A stretch of 64,000 bases of DNA from Homalodisca vitripennis (GCF_021130785.1 NC_060210.1:184604001-184668000); one strand, 5' to 3'. Counted from the stretch's first letter, positions 1-13,798 are shown. Numbers and translations: made by a program. The notes: generated by a model from the letters alone, not told the origin.

Positions 1-599
1 AGGAGACTAATAATAAGTCTATATTGTTTTTGCCGCAATTGTAACTCGGCGAACTTAGAGAGAGACGCATACAGGCTGGAAAGTTTGAGTTAACTAGCCA
101 CTGCAGTCGCTACGGGTCAGAGCAGTTGAAGTGGTCTGGAACATGGTCTGCAGTTGCTTTATTAGTTACAAAACTGACTTTGAGTTATCCTTGTTGTTGC
201 ATTGTTTATTACCTGATTGGATCTATGGTTACTCTTGGATGCTAATTAGGTTGATTAAAGCCTAACCTCAGTTTGTTGTGTTCGTGTATTGTGTCGGTCT
301 CTGACTATCTCACTTCATATCCGCAATGCTCTCAGTGCATATCTGTTTTTAATATACATTTTGGAATTTAAAAATGACGTTGTTAGGCGAAAATGGATAA
401 ATTAGTTGGAACAACTCACACATTTTGTAATTTTTCTTAAGAAGAGACATTACTAAAAACTAAAATCTGTACTTGCTTTCTTCAGTCCTGTAGCCAATAT
501 AAATAATGATGTAAATAGAAATAAACATTTTCTTAAGTTGATTTCATACCCTGGTTCACTCATTGAATGCAAATCTATCGCTCATTATATAAGGATACT

Positions 600-870
600 T
601 GTGTTACATGGACCACTTTAAAATGCCGTATGAAAGTATTATTTCGATTTAAAATGTATTTATTCTGTAATTTTCTCGATATCAATATGATTACTGAAAA
701 GAAAAGATGAAGATTTTCGCTAACATTAAACCATTGTTTGGCATGTACCTTCATCTAAGCAGATGATTATTATGTAGAAATGAAGCTTTATGCAATATTT
801 GCAACTCATAACTCAGTTCATTCTGGAGTTATCGTGCGGATAGATATACATACAGAGAGGCAGAAATGAA
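600..870 (+). repeat. Dispersed repeat family with AGAAATGAAGCT core, copy 1
   Basis: The core 'agaaatgaagctt..tgcaa' is followed by 'ctcagttcattctggagttatcgtgcgg' in diverged form. It recurs at 15.62, 28.56, 32.03 and 45.59 kb. The upstream part (a TTTTCTCGATATCAATATGATTACTGA-like stretch) also aligns with 31.9 kb and 45.48 kb. The copy at 45.59 kb is the duplication partner; the others are independent. No reading frame is preserved. I infer an old interspersed element, SINE or LINE tail, of unknown class. Confidence 0.6.
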
Positions 871-1581
871 TTTTTCCTGATCCTCAAGGCTTCATCCGAA
901 ATATCCTGGAAGTTTTATTTGAAATTTTGACTTTATCCAAAATGGATAAATATTAAGAATTGTAAACATAGCCTAGTATACTGTATAGGTGTGCGCATTT
1001 ATCCATATGAATCGTATTAAAATAATTACAGTTGTTGTAAAATGCAACTACTTTGCCTAGTAATTTTCATAACTTTAAGGTCTATTAAATTAAAAATATT
1101 TTACCTCAGTGTTTTGCTTTCTTAATAATATTTTAATGTATGCCGACTATTTTTAATATTTTATAAAACCGTGTATAAGGCGTTTTCTAAGATAAGCCTA
1201 AGTTAAAAAATAATTTCAATGTAGAGGTTTTATATGTAAGGTAGTTTCTTAGGCCTACATCATACACATACATACACAGTTATAATCATTCTTGTAAGTA
1301 CATTTATACATTCATATACATATACATTCATGCATTATCACCATGGTAAACTATTGTGTAAATAATGTTACCGAGTAAAAATTACCCATTTTAACAGAAT
1401 ATTTTAATTCTATATAGATATCTTGAACGGAGGTATTGATAAACTATATTTGGTCAGATTATTAATTTTATTTTGATAAATCCGTTCTGGATTACAGATG
1501 AGATATTGGCATCCTCAGTCTGACAGTATGGATATCTCTAACACTGACATATTAGTTCTGTATCAAGTACCGAGCCAGCGG

Positions 1582-2807
<1,226 letters not shown>

Positions 2808-2994
2808 ACTTAATCACTCAATTTTAAAATACATTCTTTACTTTTCAGTAGCATTAATTTAACAAATAGGTGACTATTTTTTAATGAAAGGAATACGCCT
2901 GAATCATAATGGATTTAACATAGTATTAAAATTTTTGAAATACTATTGTAATCTGGAGCGTTTATGTTTTATTTAAGTTGATATTTCTAGTTAA

Positions 2995-3007
2995 GGGGAG
3001 CAGGTCG
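2995..3007 (+). repeat. Left terminal inverted repeat of the TTAA-flanked element
   Basis: GGGGAGCAGGTCG, preceded by TTAA. It matches the right end in 12 of 13 positions. Confidence 0.9.
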
Positions 3008-3443
3008 ATGAAAATTAAAAAAAAATTAGAAAAATTTTTTATTGCATTTTTTAATAGTTTAAAGTGTTTATTTTAAAGATATGTAAGTATTAATGCTCAA
3101 ATAAATTTATAAATTACCAAAAAAAATTCACAAACAAAAGTTGTTCACTAGTTTTTTGCAGCAGTTCGTAAGATGTTGGCTGACCACAATCATATATATC
3201 ATGTGTGTGTTAGTTATAAGTATGTTATGGCTTTGCTCTGTTGGTCAACCTGGTACTGACAACTGGGAATATAGATGACAGAAAGAATATTGCTTTATTT
3301 GTTTTGATATGCTTAGGAGGTTATGTTATATGTGTTTGTGTCGGATAATTGTGTTTTACTAAAAGTGTTGCACTTTATTCATAGTTAGTGGTAGATTAGG
3401 AGTGTGTATTATTTCTTGAAGTGTTTTACAACTTCTTATAACC

Positions 3444-5222
3444 ATGCCAAGAGCAAAGGTTAGTTACAAAACTAAATCTAAACGTGAGTTTAGAGGAAAC
3501 AAGTACCGTAAGTTGGACTCTAAATCTAGGCCTACCCAAAACAGATTCTGCTAGCCCTAGCCCTAGGCCTACTACTAATGCAAAACATTAGCTCTGCTTC
3601 TAAAAAACTGTCCTTTGATAAATATGACAATTATGAAGGAACTGGAATGGGTAGTGTTATTTTGGATCTTAGTTTATTTAGTGAGCAATTAAAAAAAAAT
3701 TTGTAAAATGTAAATTCTGCGATAGCGAAGACTGCATAGAACTTTGTACTACGGATAAGAAAAGATTTGGATTGGCTGTGAATATTGAACTGAAATGTTG
3801 TGTGTTTGTTTGGAATCAACTAATTTTTATAACTCTAAAAAAATGAGAATGGAAAATATGAGGTAAACTTGAAATTTATTTACGGCATGAGAACGATCGG
3901 AAAAAAGGTATCAGTGCAGGTAACATTCTGTGTTCATTATTAGACTTACCTTTACCACCTCAAAAATAGGACCTTGTAGTAACATAATATATCAGGCTGT
4001 TGAAAATTGTGCTAGTGAAAGTATGAAGCAGGCAATTGAGGAAGCTGTGTCTGTAAATGAGTGTGAAGAAAGAACGTCAAAAAGAGATTTGACGGTTTGT
4101 TTAGATGGGTCTTGGCAAAGGAGGGGACACAAGTCACTGAATGGGGTTGTCAGCGTAACATCATTAGATACTGGCAAGGTGTTGGATGTTTCCATAATGT
4201 CCAAATACTGTCAAATCTGCACTGTACATGAAAATAACAAAAAATAGTACCTGATCATATATGTTCCAAAAACTACGGAAGGGTCAAGTGGCGGCATGGA
4301 AGTTGCGGGTGCACCTAGATGTTTTCCGAAAAGTCCAGAGATCGAAATGTACGGTATGTACGATACTTAGGAGATGGTGACAGCAATGGTTTTAAAAAGG
4401 TGGTTGACGATAAGCCATATGGAGATGAAAGTAGAAGTAAGAAAACTGGAATGCGTCAATCATGTCAAGAAGAGAATGGGGAGCAGACTAAGGGAATTGA
4501 AGAAACGATTGGGAAAAAACAAAACTAAAAAGATAATAGAGCAATAGGGGGCAAGAATAGGCTAACAAATAATGACATAGAGACAAGCTGCAAGAATATT
4601 ATGGCCTAGCTATAAAAAGAGGTGGATCAGATCTTCAACAAATGGTTAAAAATGTTGTGGGCAACTTATTTCCACAAAATATCGAATGATGACACTCCGC
4701 AACATGGCCTATGTCTAAAGGGGGCCGGAGTCGTGGTGCGGTTATAATAAAGCCGAAGCCCTACATCAGACTTTCAGCCATAAGTCACACAATTTGCCAT
4801 ATGAAGTGATGGTACAGATCAAACAAATTTATAGAGATTTAGCCAATCCGGATCTTCTAAAAAAAATGCCTTGACCAAAAGACTCAAAACCAGAACGAAA
4901 GTTTCAACAATGCCGTCTGGTCTAAGGTGCCTAAAAATGTTTTTGTAAGGCTAACATACACTCTAAAACTTGGCATATATGATGCAGTTTTAACTTTTAA
5001 TAATGGATTCACCAGCAAATTGGATGTGTATAACAAGCTAGGAATCAAACTGAGCGAGAAGTCTGTTGCCGCATTGCGAAATTTTGATACAATACGATTG
5101 AAAAAGGCAGAAAAAATCTGCTTTAGACATGACCAAGGAGGCTAGAGTTGCTAGGAGGAAAAGAAAAACTTGCATTAGAAGAGGAAAATGAAGACCCAGA
5201 TGACCCTGAGTACGGAGCTGGG
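3444..5222 (+). pseudogene. Broken transposase (Mutator-like DDE domain) of the TTAA-flanked element
   Basis: A start at 3444 gives MPRAKVSYKTKSKREFRGNK, a basic N-terminus. Later pieces in several frames keep family-like text: a cysteine-bearing zone around 3700-3830 on the + strand; 3930-4247 with LDGSWQRRGHKSLNGVVSV, a first-Asp block; 4360-4410 with GDGDSNGFKKVV, a second-Asp block; and 4927-5145 with a VPKNVFVRLTYTLKLGIYDA stretch near the C-terminus. Many stops and frameshifts separate them, so no functional protein is made. The order matches one collapsed gene on the + strand. It would have catalysed cut-and-paste transposition. Assignment to a named superfamily rests on memory of the domain and on the TTAA sites. 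Confidence 0.8.
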
Positions 5223-5646
5223 ATGTTTTAGCAGCAAAAGGTTAGTTTAGCAGTCATTTTTGCCTTTACCGGACATTTCCCGGAAACTTGGTTTTTTTCA
5301 TATAAAGGTACTTGTATCTCAAAAACTATAAATGCTAGAGAATTGAAATTTTGGTATGCATATAGAACAGTGCAATTCCAAATGGTGTTGCATCTTTTAT
5401 CATTCTATCTAAAAAAACAAATGATGAGAAAAAAAATTTTTTTTGGTATAAAAAAATAATTTTTTTACACACTATATTTAAAAATTCCTAAAAAAATTGT
5501 TTTTTTTAAGATTTTTTTACTAAAGTTGCAAGAGATGTTTATAAAGGAGTACTCTTTGCCTACAAAAAATTTGAAGGTTGTAACTTACTTAGTTTTGACA
5601 ATACATGTACCTAAAGTTTGTAAATTTAACATGCGCGGGATAGGAA

Positions 5647-5659
5647 CGACCCGCTCCCC
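5647..5659 (-). repeat. Right terminal inverted repeat of the TTAA-flanked element
   Basis: CGACCCGCTCCCC followed by TTAA. It is the complement of the left end with one mismatch. Confidence 0.9.
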
Positions 5660-5663
5660 TTAA

Positions 5664-6539
5664 CAAACGATAAATACGTTTGCACATTTAACGGTTCAGC
5701 ACTTATCCCAGAACACCAATAAGCTTGTTTTCGGTCTAGTATTTAACTACTACTCACTAGGAACACAAACTTACTTGCTTTAACTTCATTGTGGATAATT
5801 TAAAAGGATAACAAGATTATGGACATTTTACAACGTTGTATGATAGTAAGCACAAAATACCCCGTCTCAATAATTTTATCAGCACTCTTCTATAGGTGTT
5901 AAAATCCTACAAATAATACACAAAAATCTGTGAGTCAATTTAGCCTCTGCGAGAATTCATGCAATTATTGTGTATTTTTTGCATACTGTGTACAACATTT
6001 CTAATTAGAAATAATAATGAAATTAAATTGCTATTTTGTAAACACACAGCCTGACTTTTCTTGAAGTTATGAGAGGATCTTTCCTTAAGAAAGAAATTAT
6101 TTTTAGCCGTAATGAATTTCGTGGAGGTCAAATGTAAGTGCATCAAACAGGACAATTAAATACATAGATAACCTTTTTTTATATAGTATTTTTTAGCTTG
6201 TCACACTTAAATATAACTCAATTCGCATTTATTTGGTTCGGAAATGGATACATTCAGTTCCTGTATATAATCGTATGACTATAATGTATATGTTATTATC
6301 TACTAAAGCTCGGTTTCAATATAAGAAATAACAGTCTGAGAAAATATTGTATTATATTTTTCCCCATATGATATCCTCCCCCCATTTTTAAATAAGGAAA
6401 ATGTTTCTCTCAATTTCAAGAAAAATCAAGTTGAGCACTTATATGATACAGTTGGTTTTTGGCTCCTTCTTTGTTGTGGTTAAAAATAGTTGTAAATTAA
6501 AAGATCAACAAAAATATGGTAATGATAAACTCATACTTG
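5664..6539. other. Copy A flank without genes, matches 46.3-46.86 and 47.63-47.88 kb
   Basis: This is AT-rich sequence aligning to copy B on both sides of copy B's Penelope-like insertion, for example 5798-5830 with 46,424-46,456 and 6355-6440 with 47,720-47,800. Only chance open frames are present. Confidence 0.75.
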
Positions 6540-7180
6540 ACAATGGATGCGACACGTTCTATATGTTTGAAATATAGAAGCGGAGAGCCAATTTGCTATA
6601 TATATAAGCACACAAACCGGGTTTTATTTAAACCGTATAAGGCACGAAATCTATGATCTATTACGATAGTTTGGTGGAAATGGTCGAAATGGAAAAGGTC
6701 GAAATGGTAGGGTATTGAAATGGTTAAAATATTAAACATTATTTGTTTTCCAGGATTATATTTTTTATGGTTTAATACACTTAAAACAGATCATCAGCCA
6801 CCTAAATAATATTTATAGCGATGTCAGACAACTAGATACAGACTGAAAGGGTCTACGTATGGTTAAATGACCATATTTACGTTTCTAATGGTTGGTATTA
6901 AGTGTCTAAAGCTAAGAAAAATATGATCTCAGAAAAATTACGTTTCTTACTTAAACCCGTTTCATAATGTCATTTTAACACCAGCAACACAAATATGGCT
7001 GATAATACATTTCTTTCTTAAAATTAATTTTGCAATCAATTTAGAAAATAACTAGATTGTGTGCTTATACAATGCAGTGATGTAATTTATACCCACCATA
7101 AATTATAGACATCATATGTTTGCACCTATAGATAAGCAAACGTGACATTCTGTACTGACTAGTATTGATCTGTCTGGCAG
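6540..7180. other. Copy A-specific block of unknown nature
   Basis: Copy B passes from the equivalent of about 6,535 (near 47,880) to about 7,200 (near 47,935) with only some 55 bp between, whereas copy A holds about 640 bp. The extra DNA contains GTCGAAATGG repeated with slight changes around 6675-6725. I found no clear terminal repeats or coding text. It could be an insertion in A or a deletion in B. Confidence 0.5.
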
Positions 7181-7200
7181 TGACTGTTACTGAATGACAG

Positions 7201-7345
7201 CAGACTCGTTATGTGAACCACTGGTTACACAACAAATGCCACAGAAAGGGCGAACCTTGCTCTGAGCTCATTAAATCACACACAGTCCGTGCTTCCTTGG
7301 CCCTCTTTACCTTAGATAGCAGAATTCTGATGATATCATAAGTAT
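7201..7345 (+). other. Highly conserved island shared with copy B (exon-like), copy A version
   Basis: About 145 bp, richer in GC than its surroundings, matches 47,935-48,085 at roughly nine in ten bases while flanks align far more poorly. The + strand frame reads WLHNKCHRKGEPC and then ELIKSHTV. In this copy it ends at a stop right after ILMIS. It has an AG at its left edge (7199-7200). The GT present at the right edge in copy B is missing here. Differences between the copies are mainly amino-acid changing, so protein constraint is doubtful. A former exon, a conserved regulatory block or a piece of unknown repeat are all possible. Confidence 0.4.
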
Positions 7346-10079
7346 CTCAATGTCAAAAAAAAAATTGTTATCGAAATCCTACAAATACAAATCGTATTCA
7401 TGGTTTTATCATACAATAATGGACTTACATTTATTCATTTTGCAAACATCTAAAACCATCTTAGAATATTATATAAACGCTATTCGAGGTTATAAATTTT
7501 GATATAATCATATTTTAATTACTTGTGTAAATTAAGTTTCGTCCCATGGTCTCTATGGAAGTACTTTGATAAGGTCACCTAGTACGATGATAAGTAAAGT
7601 TTATTAATTAATAAACGTGTATTTCTTAACAAAAAGTGATTTCTCTATTCTGCCAAGGTTAAATTATACAGTAAGTTATAATACAACAATCGCAAAGAAG
7701 AAAGAGCACTGTGAAGCCACGCGAGCCCCAAATGCTTGCCCGACTGCACAGCAAACGTTAATTAGCCCTTTATAATATAGAATTAGTTTTTCTTATAATA
7801 TAGAACTGAACATATTCCTTTTTACCTCTCCTTATAAATTAAAAGAGTAAAAGAGGAGCTTTCGTTTGGAATGAATAGTTCTGTTATACACACAAAGGAT
7901 ATGTGGACATTGAGCCTAGTTAGCGTTCCGCTTTCGCCTGTGCTTGTGCAATGTATCTTTGTTTATTTTTTATTTCGGAGTCAAACGCTTGAATTTGTTT
8001 TCTCCTGTCTAGACTTCAAGGATGTTTTGAGTATAGTACTCATTTATTTTTTTCCTTGAACCCTTAGTTTATTGCCGCAAGTTGTAGCATTGTAATGCAT
8101 GTATATTTCAATCCTCGATTCTTATTGTAGTACATTATGTACCAAAAATTCAAAATCCTATTCCATTCATTTCTGTATCATTAGTTTAATTTAATTTTTT
8201 ATTGGTGTATCATATAATATATAGTTAAGCCTACTTAACAAATGTACAAAATCGTCAAAACTACATTCCGGTTAGACAAGTTCGTCTGTCACCATACAGT
8301 GCAATGTTTATTTGCACTTGTTGTAGGAGACTTCCGAAAAACATTCAGAGCTGTTACACTCCTTGGCTCCTCGCCATATATTTCATATTTCACAAGCGTT
8401 GTCGTTAAGTAAGTTGGACATTGCCAAGTATTTTGGAGAATATGTGTATTTACATTGGCTTTATGTTATTGTTCTTTAAACTTGCTATATCTGAATACCT
8501 GTAAAACATAGCAGTGAGCTCTTAACATAACCATTAAAATTGTTACGTTTAATTTTACATACCGGTTGTTTCTCGCGACTTTGCCTGCACAGTAATAAGG
8601 ATGCAAGAGAATACTTATTGAATAGCTTATATGCGCTTGAGATAAGTGATTATTACTAGAGAATAAGCCTCAGGAATTATTTTCTAATAATTGCATTATG
8701 GGCAAGTCTAATGGGCCCTTATGGTAGATAATAAACTTCTTCTAGTAAACCGCTATTGAGTAAACTATATTTTTGAACATTCCATATTACTTATTCAAGA
8801 ACTTCATGTGTTTAAAGCATGTATTCATATAGTAAAATTTTATGATTAGACTTGTAGAGATAGATAGATAGATAGAGATAGATAGACCTTACCGGGTCAG
8901 TTTGGCATGATCTGTAAATTAAATTGTGTAAAGTTATTTTTGTAATTTTCTCCTGCTATAGCAGGGACAATATGGAAGAGGCCCCCAGGCGAAGTTGGAA
9001 GGACAACATAACCATTGATCTGCTGATGTTAACATGTATTAGTCATATTATGTGGCAGGTTATCGTAGAAGATACAGTAGTATTATTGAAGTGACCAAAC
9101 GCTTAAGGTGATGTTCTGCCAGGTTAATTAATAAACTAAGCAAGTTTTACAATGCATTAGTCCACTTATTGTTTTGCCTAAGTATTTAAAACAGAAATGT
9201 TAAAGTTATTCCACCCCAAAAATTCGATCTTTACCGTATTTAACCAGGGATATCATTAAACTAAAGTTACACTTGTAAAAATAGTATTGAAAAATTATAG
9301 AAAAGATTTGACGTTCGTCCAGAAACTAATAATAACATGACAGTAATTTATTGTACAGCCTTGCATAAGGTAAATGGAACATTTCAAATTTAATGTATTA
9401 AAATAAATACCTAGAGTTACGTATTGGTGTTTTCAAATTTTGTTAAACATTTTATTTTTTATTTAACTAACGTACCTCTCTGGGATATCATTCAGAAAAA
9501 TGAAAAATTTCGGAAGATATTAGTGTATGTATTAGAAAAGTGTCCAGTTTCAATTACTTGCCAAGTCTTATCAATAAGGAAGAAAAATTATGGAAGATTT
9601 ATTGCTGTTTTAGGTTTACTTTAAACTGCTGTACAATAATGATATACAGGTATAATACAGGTAGTACAACTAATGTACAATAATAGTTTATCTAAATTAC
9701 ATGTAGTTAGACGTTCACTCTGTCAATATACTTATTGGTCCCATGTGTTATACACCACAATACGTGAAATGTGTCTGAAACAATAATAGTGTAAGTGAAC
9801 GAAAATATGCGAAATAGGCCATTTCCAAATTATTGAGAAAAATTCTTAAAATGACGTAAGACGATACCTTCGTAAATAATTAAAACGTGCATTAAAATTC
9901 GCAAACTCGTTCGATTTATAGACTGACAGAGTATTCATAAGATAAAAAGGGATTGTGAAGAACAAAATTTGGTTCTGTCATAAAATTGTTTCCTAACAGA
10001 ACATCTGTAGTGCGAGAACAATGCTGCAACTCTGTTGCGATTGTTACAAGTAATCAACCACATACAACTAAGTCATTTA
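7346..10079. other. Copy A stretch without recognised genes
   Basis: Patchy homology to 48.1-50.8 kb continues, for example 8265-8330 with 48,665-48,730 and 9880-9960 with 50,265-50,345. A short + strand frame at 8972 (MEEAPRRSWKDNI) vaguely recalls the tail of LINE reverse transcriptases but is too short to call. Confidence 0.6.
8858..8886 (+). repeat. Short GATA microsatellite
   Basis: GATAGATAGATA with one GAGATA interruption. It may be the simple-sequence part of an old interspersed repeat, since 'gggtcagtttggc' follows. Confidence 0.85.
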
Positions 10080-10310
10080 TTTATGAATGTGTTCACTACA
10101 CTACAGTGTTTAGATTATTCAGTTATCAGATAATGATTGAATACAAGAGGAATTGTAGACTCGATTAATCAACTCCCATCTGCGAAGTAGAACAATACTG
10201 AATGGTTACGAGCCCTTGGAATGGTTTCTCCGGTTGCTGTGATTTTCATCTTTACCTGAATATTAGACCTGCCAGATGAAAACTGAGATTAGCTCCGATA
10301 TTCAATATTG
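10080..10310. other. Conserved non-coding block shared with copy B, copy A version
   Basis: This matches 50,790-51,030. A core of about 46 bp from 10,151 (AATTGTAGACTCGATTAATC onward through GCGAAGTAGAACAAT) is identical in both copies, and the next 80 bp differ at only a few sites, including GGTTGCTGT and CATCTTT. Neighbouring DNA is much less alike. No reading frame is shared over the whole block. Conservation above background suggests a functional element or a local gene-conversion tract; nothing in the sequence says which. Confidence 0.5.
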
Positions 10311-12017
10311 GTTATTATAGTTTAATAAATGTACATCTTAGACATTTGATCATTTTAAACATTTTAGAAACAAAATGTACGTTAAACAGATATATGAAAC
10401 CACAGAATTACGAAATGTTTCATTGACATTTGTGTTACTAATACAAATATAATCTGAAATAGAACAGTAATGTCTATTTGTTGTTGTCCAATCATTTAAT
10501 GTAACCAAAAAAGTATTTTTGTACAATTTTTGCAATGTAAATTATTGAGAAGAAAACTAAACGTTAGATTAAAGTTGCATATTACTTCCTTGTTATATGC
10601 TATATCATAAAAAAAATGATTTCACATAGAAAAGCTGCTAATATTATAATTGTTATAATATTATAATTGTCAAGTATTTAAGTTTTTCGAACCTAAATAT
10701 TACATACTTTTGTCATTGTTTGTTTTGTGGAATATGCAATATGTTTTTTAACTTATGACTTTGGAAGTTTAAACAAAACTATGGTTGAAATTTGAAATGT
10801 AATATAACTGAATCAAAGTTAAAAAGACTTTTTGGGAAAATATATTGCGGAATCGTTAAAATATCGCCCAGACAAAACCCTGAGAAGAAAGTAACCTGTT
10901 CATTACTCTGAAGCCACATGTTCCTAACGTTTGTATTGTAAAATGTTTGTTTTATAACAAGTTTCAAAGTGCGAAAGATTCTTTTAAAAGTGACTTTTAA
11001 TTGTGATTTTCCTACTTACTGTCCTTTAATAAGTCAAACGTCTCTTAATGAGATACTTTTATCAAAACGCTAAATTTTAGAAAGAATTTGCATTGTCTTC
11101 GGCGCAAGTTTAGTTTGTGAGAATGGTATAAGACAAAAAGCCACATTTAAACAATAAAACTATACTGACTTGATCTTATACTGTTTTGGTTTTTGTGGTT
11201 TATGGTAAATTGAATGTTATCCTGACATCAACTTAACCGATTGTTTTTGGTATTATAATACACTTTACACTACAACTGGTACCAAATCCATTTATTATTA
11301 AAAGATTAGCAGTTTAAATTAATTAAACACTCTTAAAGAGTACTTCTTGTTGTCATGTCACAAAATATTTTCAAGATAAATACTGGAAAATAAATTGGAA
11401 TTCAAAAATTCAAAGTTTATCTTATATACATTCCTTAAATTTTACTTGCAAATGTAATGGAAAGTCCACTTTATTATTTCATGAAGAATAAATTATATTT
11501 ACTTATAATGCAGTATCAGCTTTATTATACTTTCATACATAAATAAACTTATTATCAAACAAGCAAACGATAATAAGTTTCAAAGATAATATTGTTCCGA
11601 AACTAGTTAAAAGTTGAAGCGCTGCCAAGTACACAAATGCCTAACTTCGTTGCGGAAATGTTTTATAAGTTCGAGATCGAATTCGAGTAGATATTATCTA
11701 GACTCTAAACATTGTATTTTTGTAACACTACAAACTATAGCTGTAGCTATATCATTCGGGCTTATAAGAACATATATGTGTCTATATAAGGTAATTAGCA
11801 ACAAGTGTACAGCAATCCTGATACCTCCAGGTTATTACTAGTATACAACCGTATAATATATCCTGTAACTTACGAATTGAATGCAATCATCGTGATTGTA
11901 TACAGACCACATTTTGGCGGTGTTAACTTGATATTAGAGAAACTGATGCAGATTTTATGGCTTATGTAGATTTTTAGATGATTATAAAACTATGTATTTA
12001 TCGAAGTTGGACATGTG
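10311..12017. other. Copy A right part, no recognised genes
   Basis: Homologous stretches alternate with unalignable ones: 10,780-11,130 with 52,450-52,760, and 11,560-11,690 with 54,285-54,390. Copy B's mariner-like insertion falls between these two. Open frames here are short and not shared in frame between the copies. Confidence 0.65.
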
Positions 12018-12112
12018 AATACATACACACATAAAACACACATACACACACAAAACACACATACACACTCATTAAACACAAACACACACGCAACAAACAC
12101 AAACATAGTACA
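12018..12112 (+). repeat. Imperfect CA-rich simple repeat
   Basis: Runs of CACACA separated by AAAACACACATA-type units, clearly low-complexity. Confidence 0.85.
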
Positions 12113-12418
12113 TTTTAAAGTAAAGTACAAAAAAGATGTCTTATTTTACTAAGCGAAGTTAGGAATAAGAAGCCCTCTCTTACATTATTACACTAGTATA
12201 TTTTTATCTTAGTATATTTTCTTGGGAACCAATTTTCGTCCAAAAACCGGTTTTAGGAGTCACTTCAAAGTTCTATACCTGACCTTTATGTTCAATTTAG
12301 CACAATGGCACAAGTTCTAACGCCATTTCACCAATCACAAAACTATTTAATGATTCATTAATCATGTACAAAATACCTAACGGTCTGTGAAGGTATTGAA
12401 TAAACTTATCTTCTTTTA

Positions 12419-12477
12419 ACTCTCCCTCTCTCTCCCCCTCTCCCTCTCCCCCTCACACCCTCCCTCCCTCCCCTCTT
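12419..12477 (+). repeat. Polypyrimidine CT/CCCT tract
   Basis: About 59 bp of nearly pure pyrimidine (CTCCCTCTCTCTCCCCCTCT and similar). The equivalent place in copy B, near 55,060, has only a short CTTCTCTTTTT. Confidence 0.9.
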
Positions 12478-12560
12478 TATAAAAGTCTTAACATGTTTTC
12501 CGGATTATCTGTGAACAATCTTCTTGCTATAAAGAAAGCATGATTATAATTTTTTATTTG

Positions 12561-13662
12561 CTAATGCAAGCTCTTTTGTTTGGGGGGATTTGGGATTGTG
12601 CCAATCTTGAAATTGATGTTTTGTCTCGAGACCATACTCGTAAACCCATGGTTCATAATCAATTGCCTGAAAAATGTGGGTAATTTACAATACTTTCAAG
12701 AAGATCACACATTCTTGCGTTGTCTATTCGTTCAATTGTCAGGTTTGTGGTACCATCTTCCCTGAAGCCCAAATCTTGTGTCAGAGACTGATGAAGATTG
12801 AAACGATTCAAACTCAATTCAATAATCATTAGTCTTAATTTAATATAAAATAATATTTTAGAATGTGTTTCTTTCGAATTATGTTAAACCCTTTGAAGGC
12901 CCAATATCTGCAATGAGTTTCTTTCTTTGCTAGGATTTGTTTTGACCAAACTTAAATTTAGACTCATTACAAATTAGCAGCATGTTATACGTGTAGATAA
13001 ATATTTATTATCCTTAAGAAATAAAAAAACATACAGGTGTACACTTTTGTTATTTTTAAGAATAATTCAGTTTCCACAGTGCCAAGACAACACGTGTCGT
13101 CAACATGCACTTTACTCGTCATTTCAGAGAAAAAAATTTTGAGAATTCCTCTGTTATTGTGTTGTTACTGGGGTAACATTAATTTTGTTTTCAAGAGAAT
13201 GAAGCTCAACAATAAAATACTTTTACCCAAAAAAACTGCAATTACGACACATCGGAGCTAGTATGACATGTAGTTGGAGTCATCGCTATTTATATCACTG
13301 TCTGTTTCGTGTATCGATTTTATTGGTTTTTCTGAACTCTACTAAGTAAAAATGTTATTCAATTATCACCAATAAATTTATTGTTAGAAAAATACAAACT
13401 CTAAAAAGTAAAGAGATGTAAACTACATGTTACCATGGTGTACTCGAAAAAAAATACGCAGCGGTGACACTTTTCATTACAGGACATAAAGCATCAAATT
13501 AAACATTAAATACATCTAAAAGAATAATTGCCATAAAAACATGAAAACTTTTTCGAAAATTTGCAAATCGATGAAACTCTTCCTTGACGAAGGATCAGCT
13601 GACATCATCATGCATTGAGACAATTAGGTTTTCTATTAGTTTCCCAATTTATAAATATCTTC

Positions 13663-13665
<3 letters not shown>
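12561..13665. other. AT-rich sequence with nothing recognised
   Basis: No conserved frame, RNA or repeat was recognised. The small frames at 12,580 and 13,037 do not resemble any family I know. Confidence 0.5.

Positions 13666-13727
<62 letters not shown>
13666..13727. repeat. (TA)n tract at left end of the tRNA-like palindrome
   Basis: Pure alternating TA directly abutting the left arm. A matching (TA)n tract abuts the right arm at 14,852-14,905, so the palindrome looks inserted into one TA microsatellite or flanked by its duplication. Confidence 0.95.
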
Positions 13728-13731
<4 letters not shown>

Positions 13732-13798
13732 CAAGTTCGTATAAATGGCAATAGCCTTATTTTATTTTTATCAATAAACATTGAATCGCAAAAAGTAC

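Larger units (their letters stand above)
2991..5663 (+). mobile_element. Degenerate DNA transposon with TTAA target duplication (Kolobok-like)
   Basis: The element body is 2995-5659, about 2,665 bp. It is bounded by 13-bp terminal inverted repeats, left GGGGAGCAGGTCG and right the complement of GGGGAGCGGGTCG (12 of 13 match), with TTAA immediately outside each end (2991-2994 and 5660-5663). Copy B has no insertion here. Its matching place near 46,290 reads TTGA followed by sequence aligning to the right flank, which is a convincing empty site. TTAA duplications are known for piggyBac and Kolobok superfamilies. The internal protein remnant looks like the Mutator-type DDE domain seen in many insect and cnidarian elements rather than piggyBac, so Kolobok-like is the best inference. 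Confidence 0.85.

Noticed and set aside
2991..5663. Calling the TTAA element piggyBac
   Set aside because: The TTAA sites fit, but the protein remnant looks Mutator-type and the ends do not start with the CCC triplet usual for piggyBac.
8972..9095. Short frame MEEAPRRSWKDNI resembling the end of a LINE reverse transcriptase
   Set aside because: About 40 codons only, no catalytic motif, and the resemblance is limited to one Trp-containing phrase.
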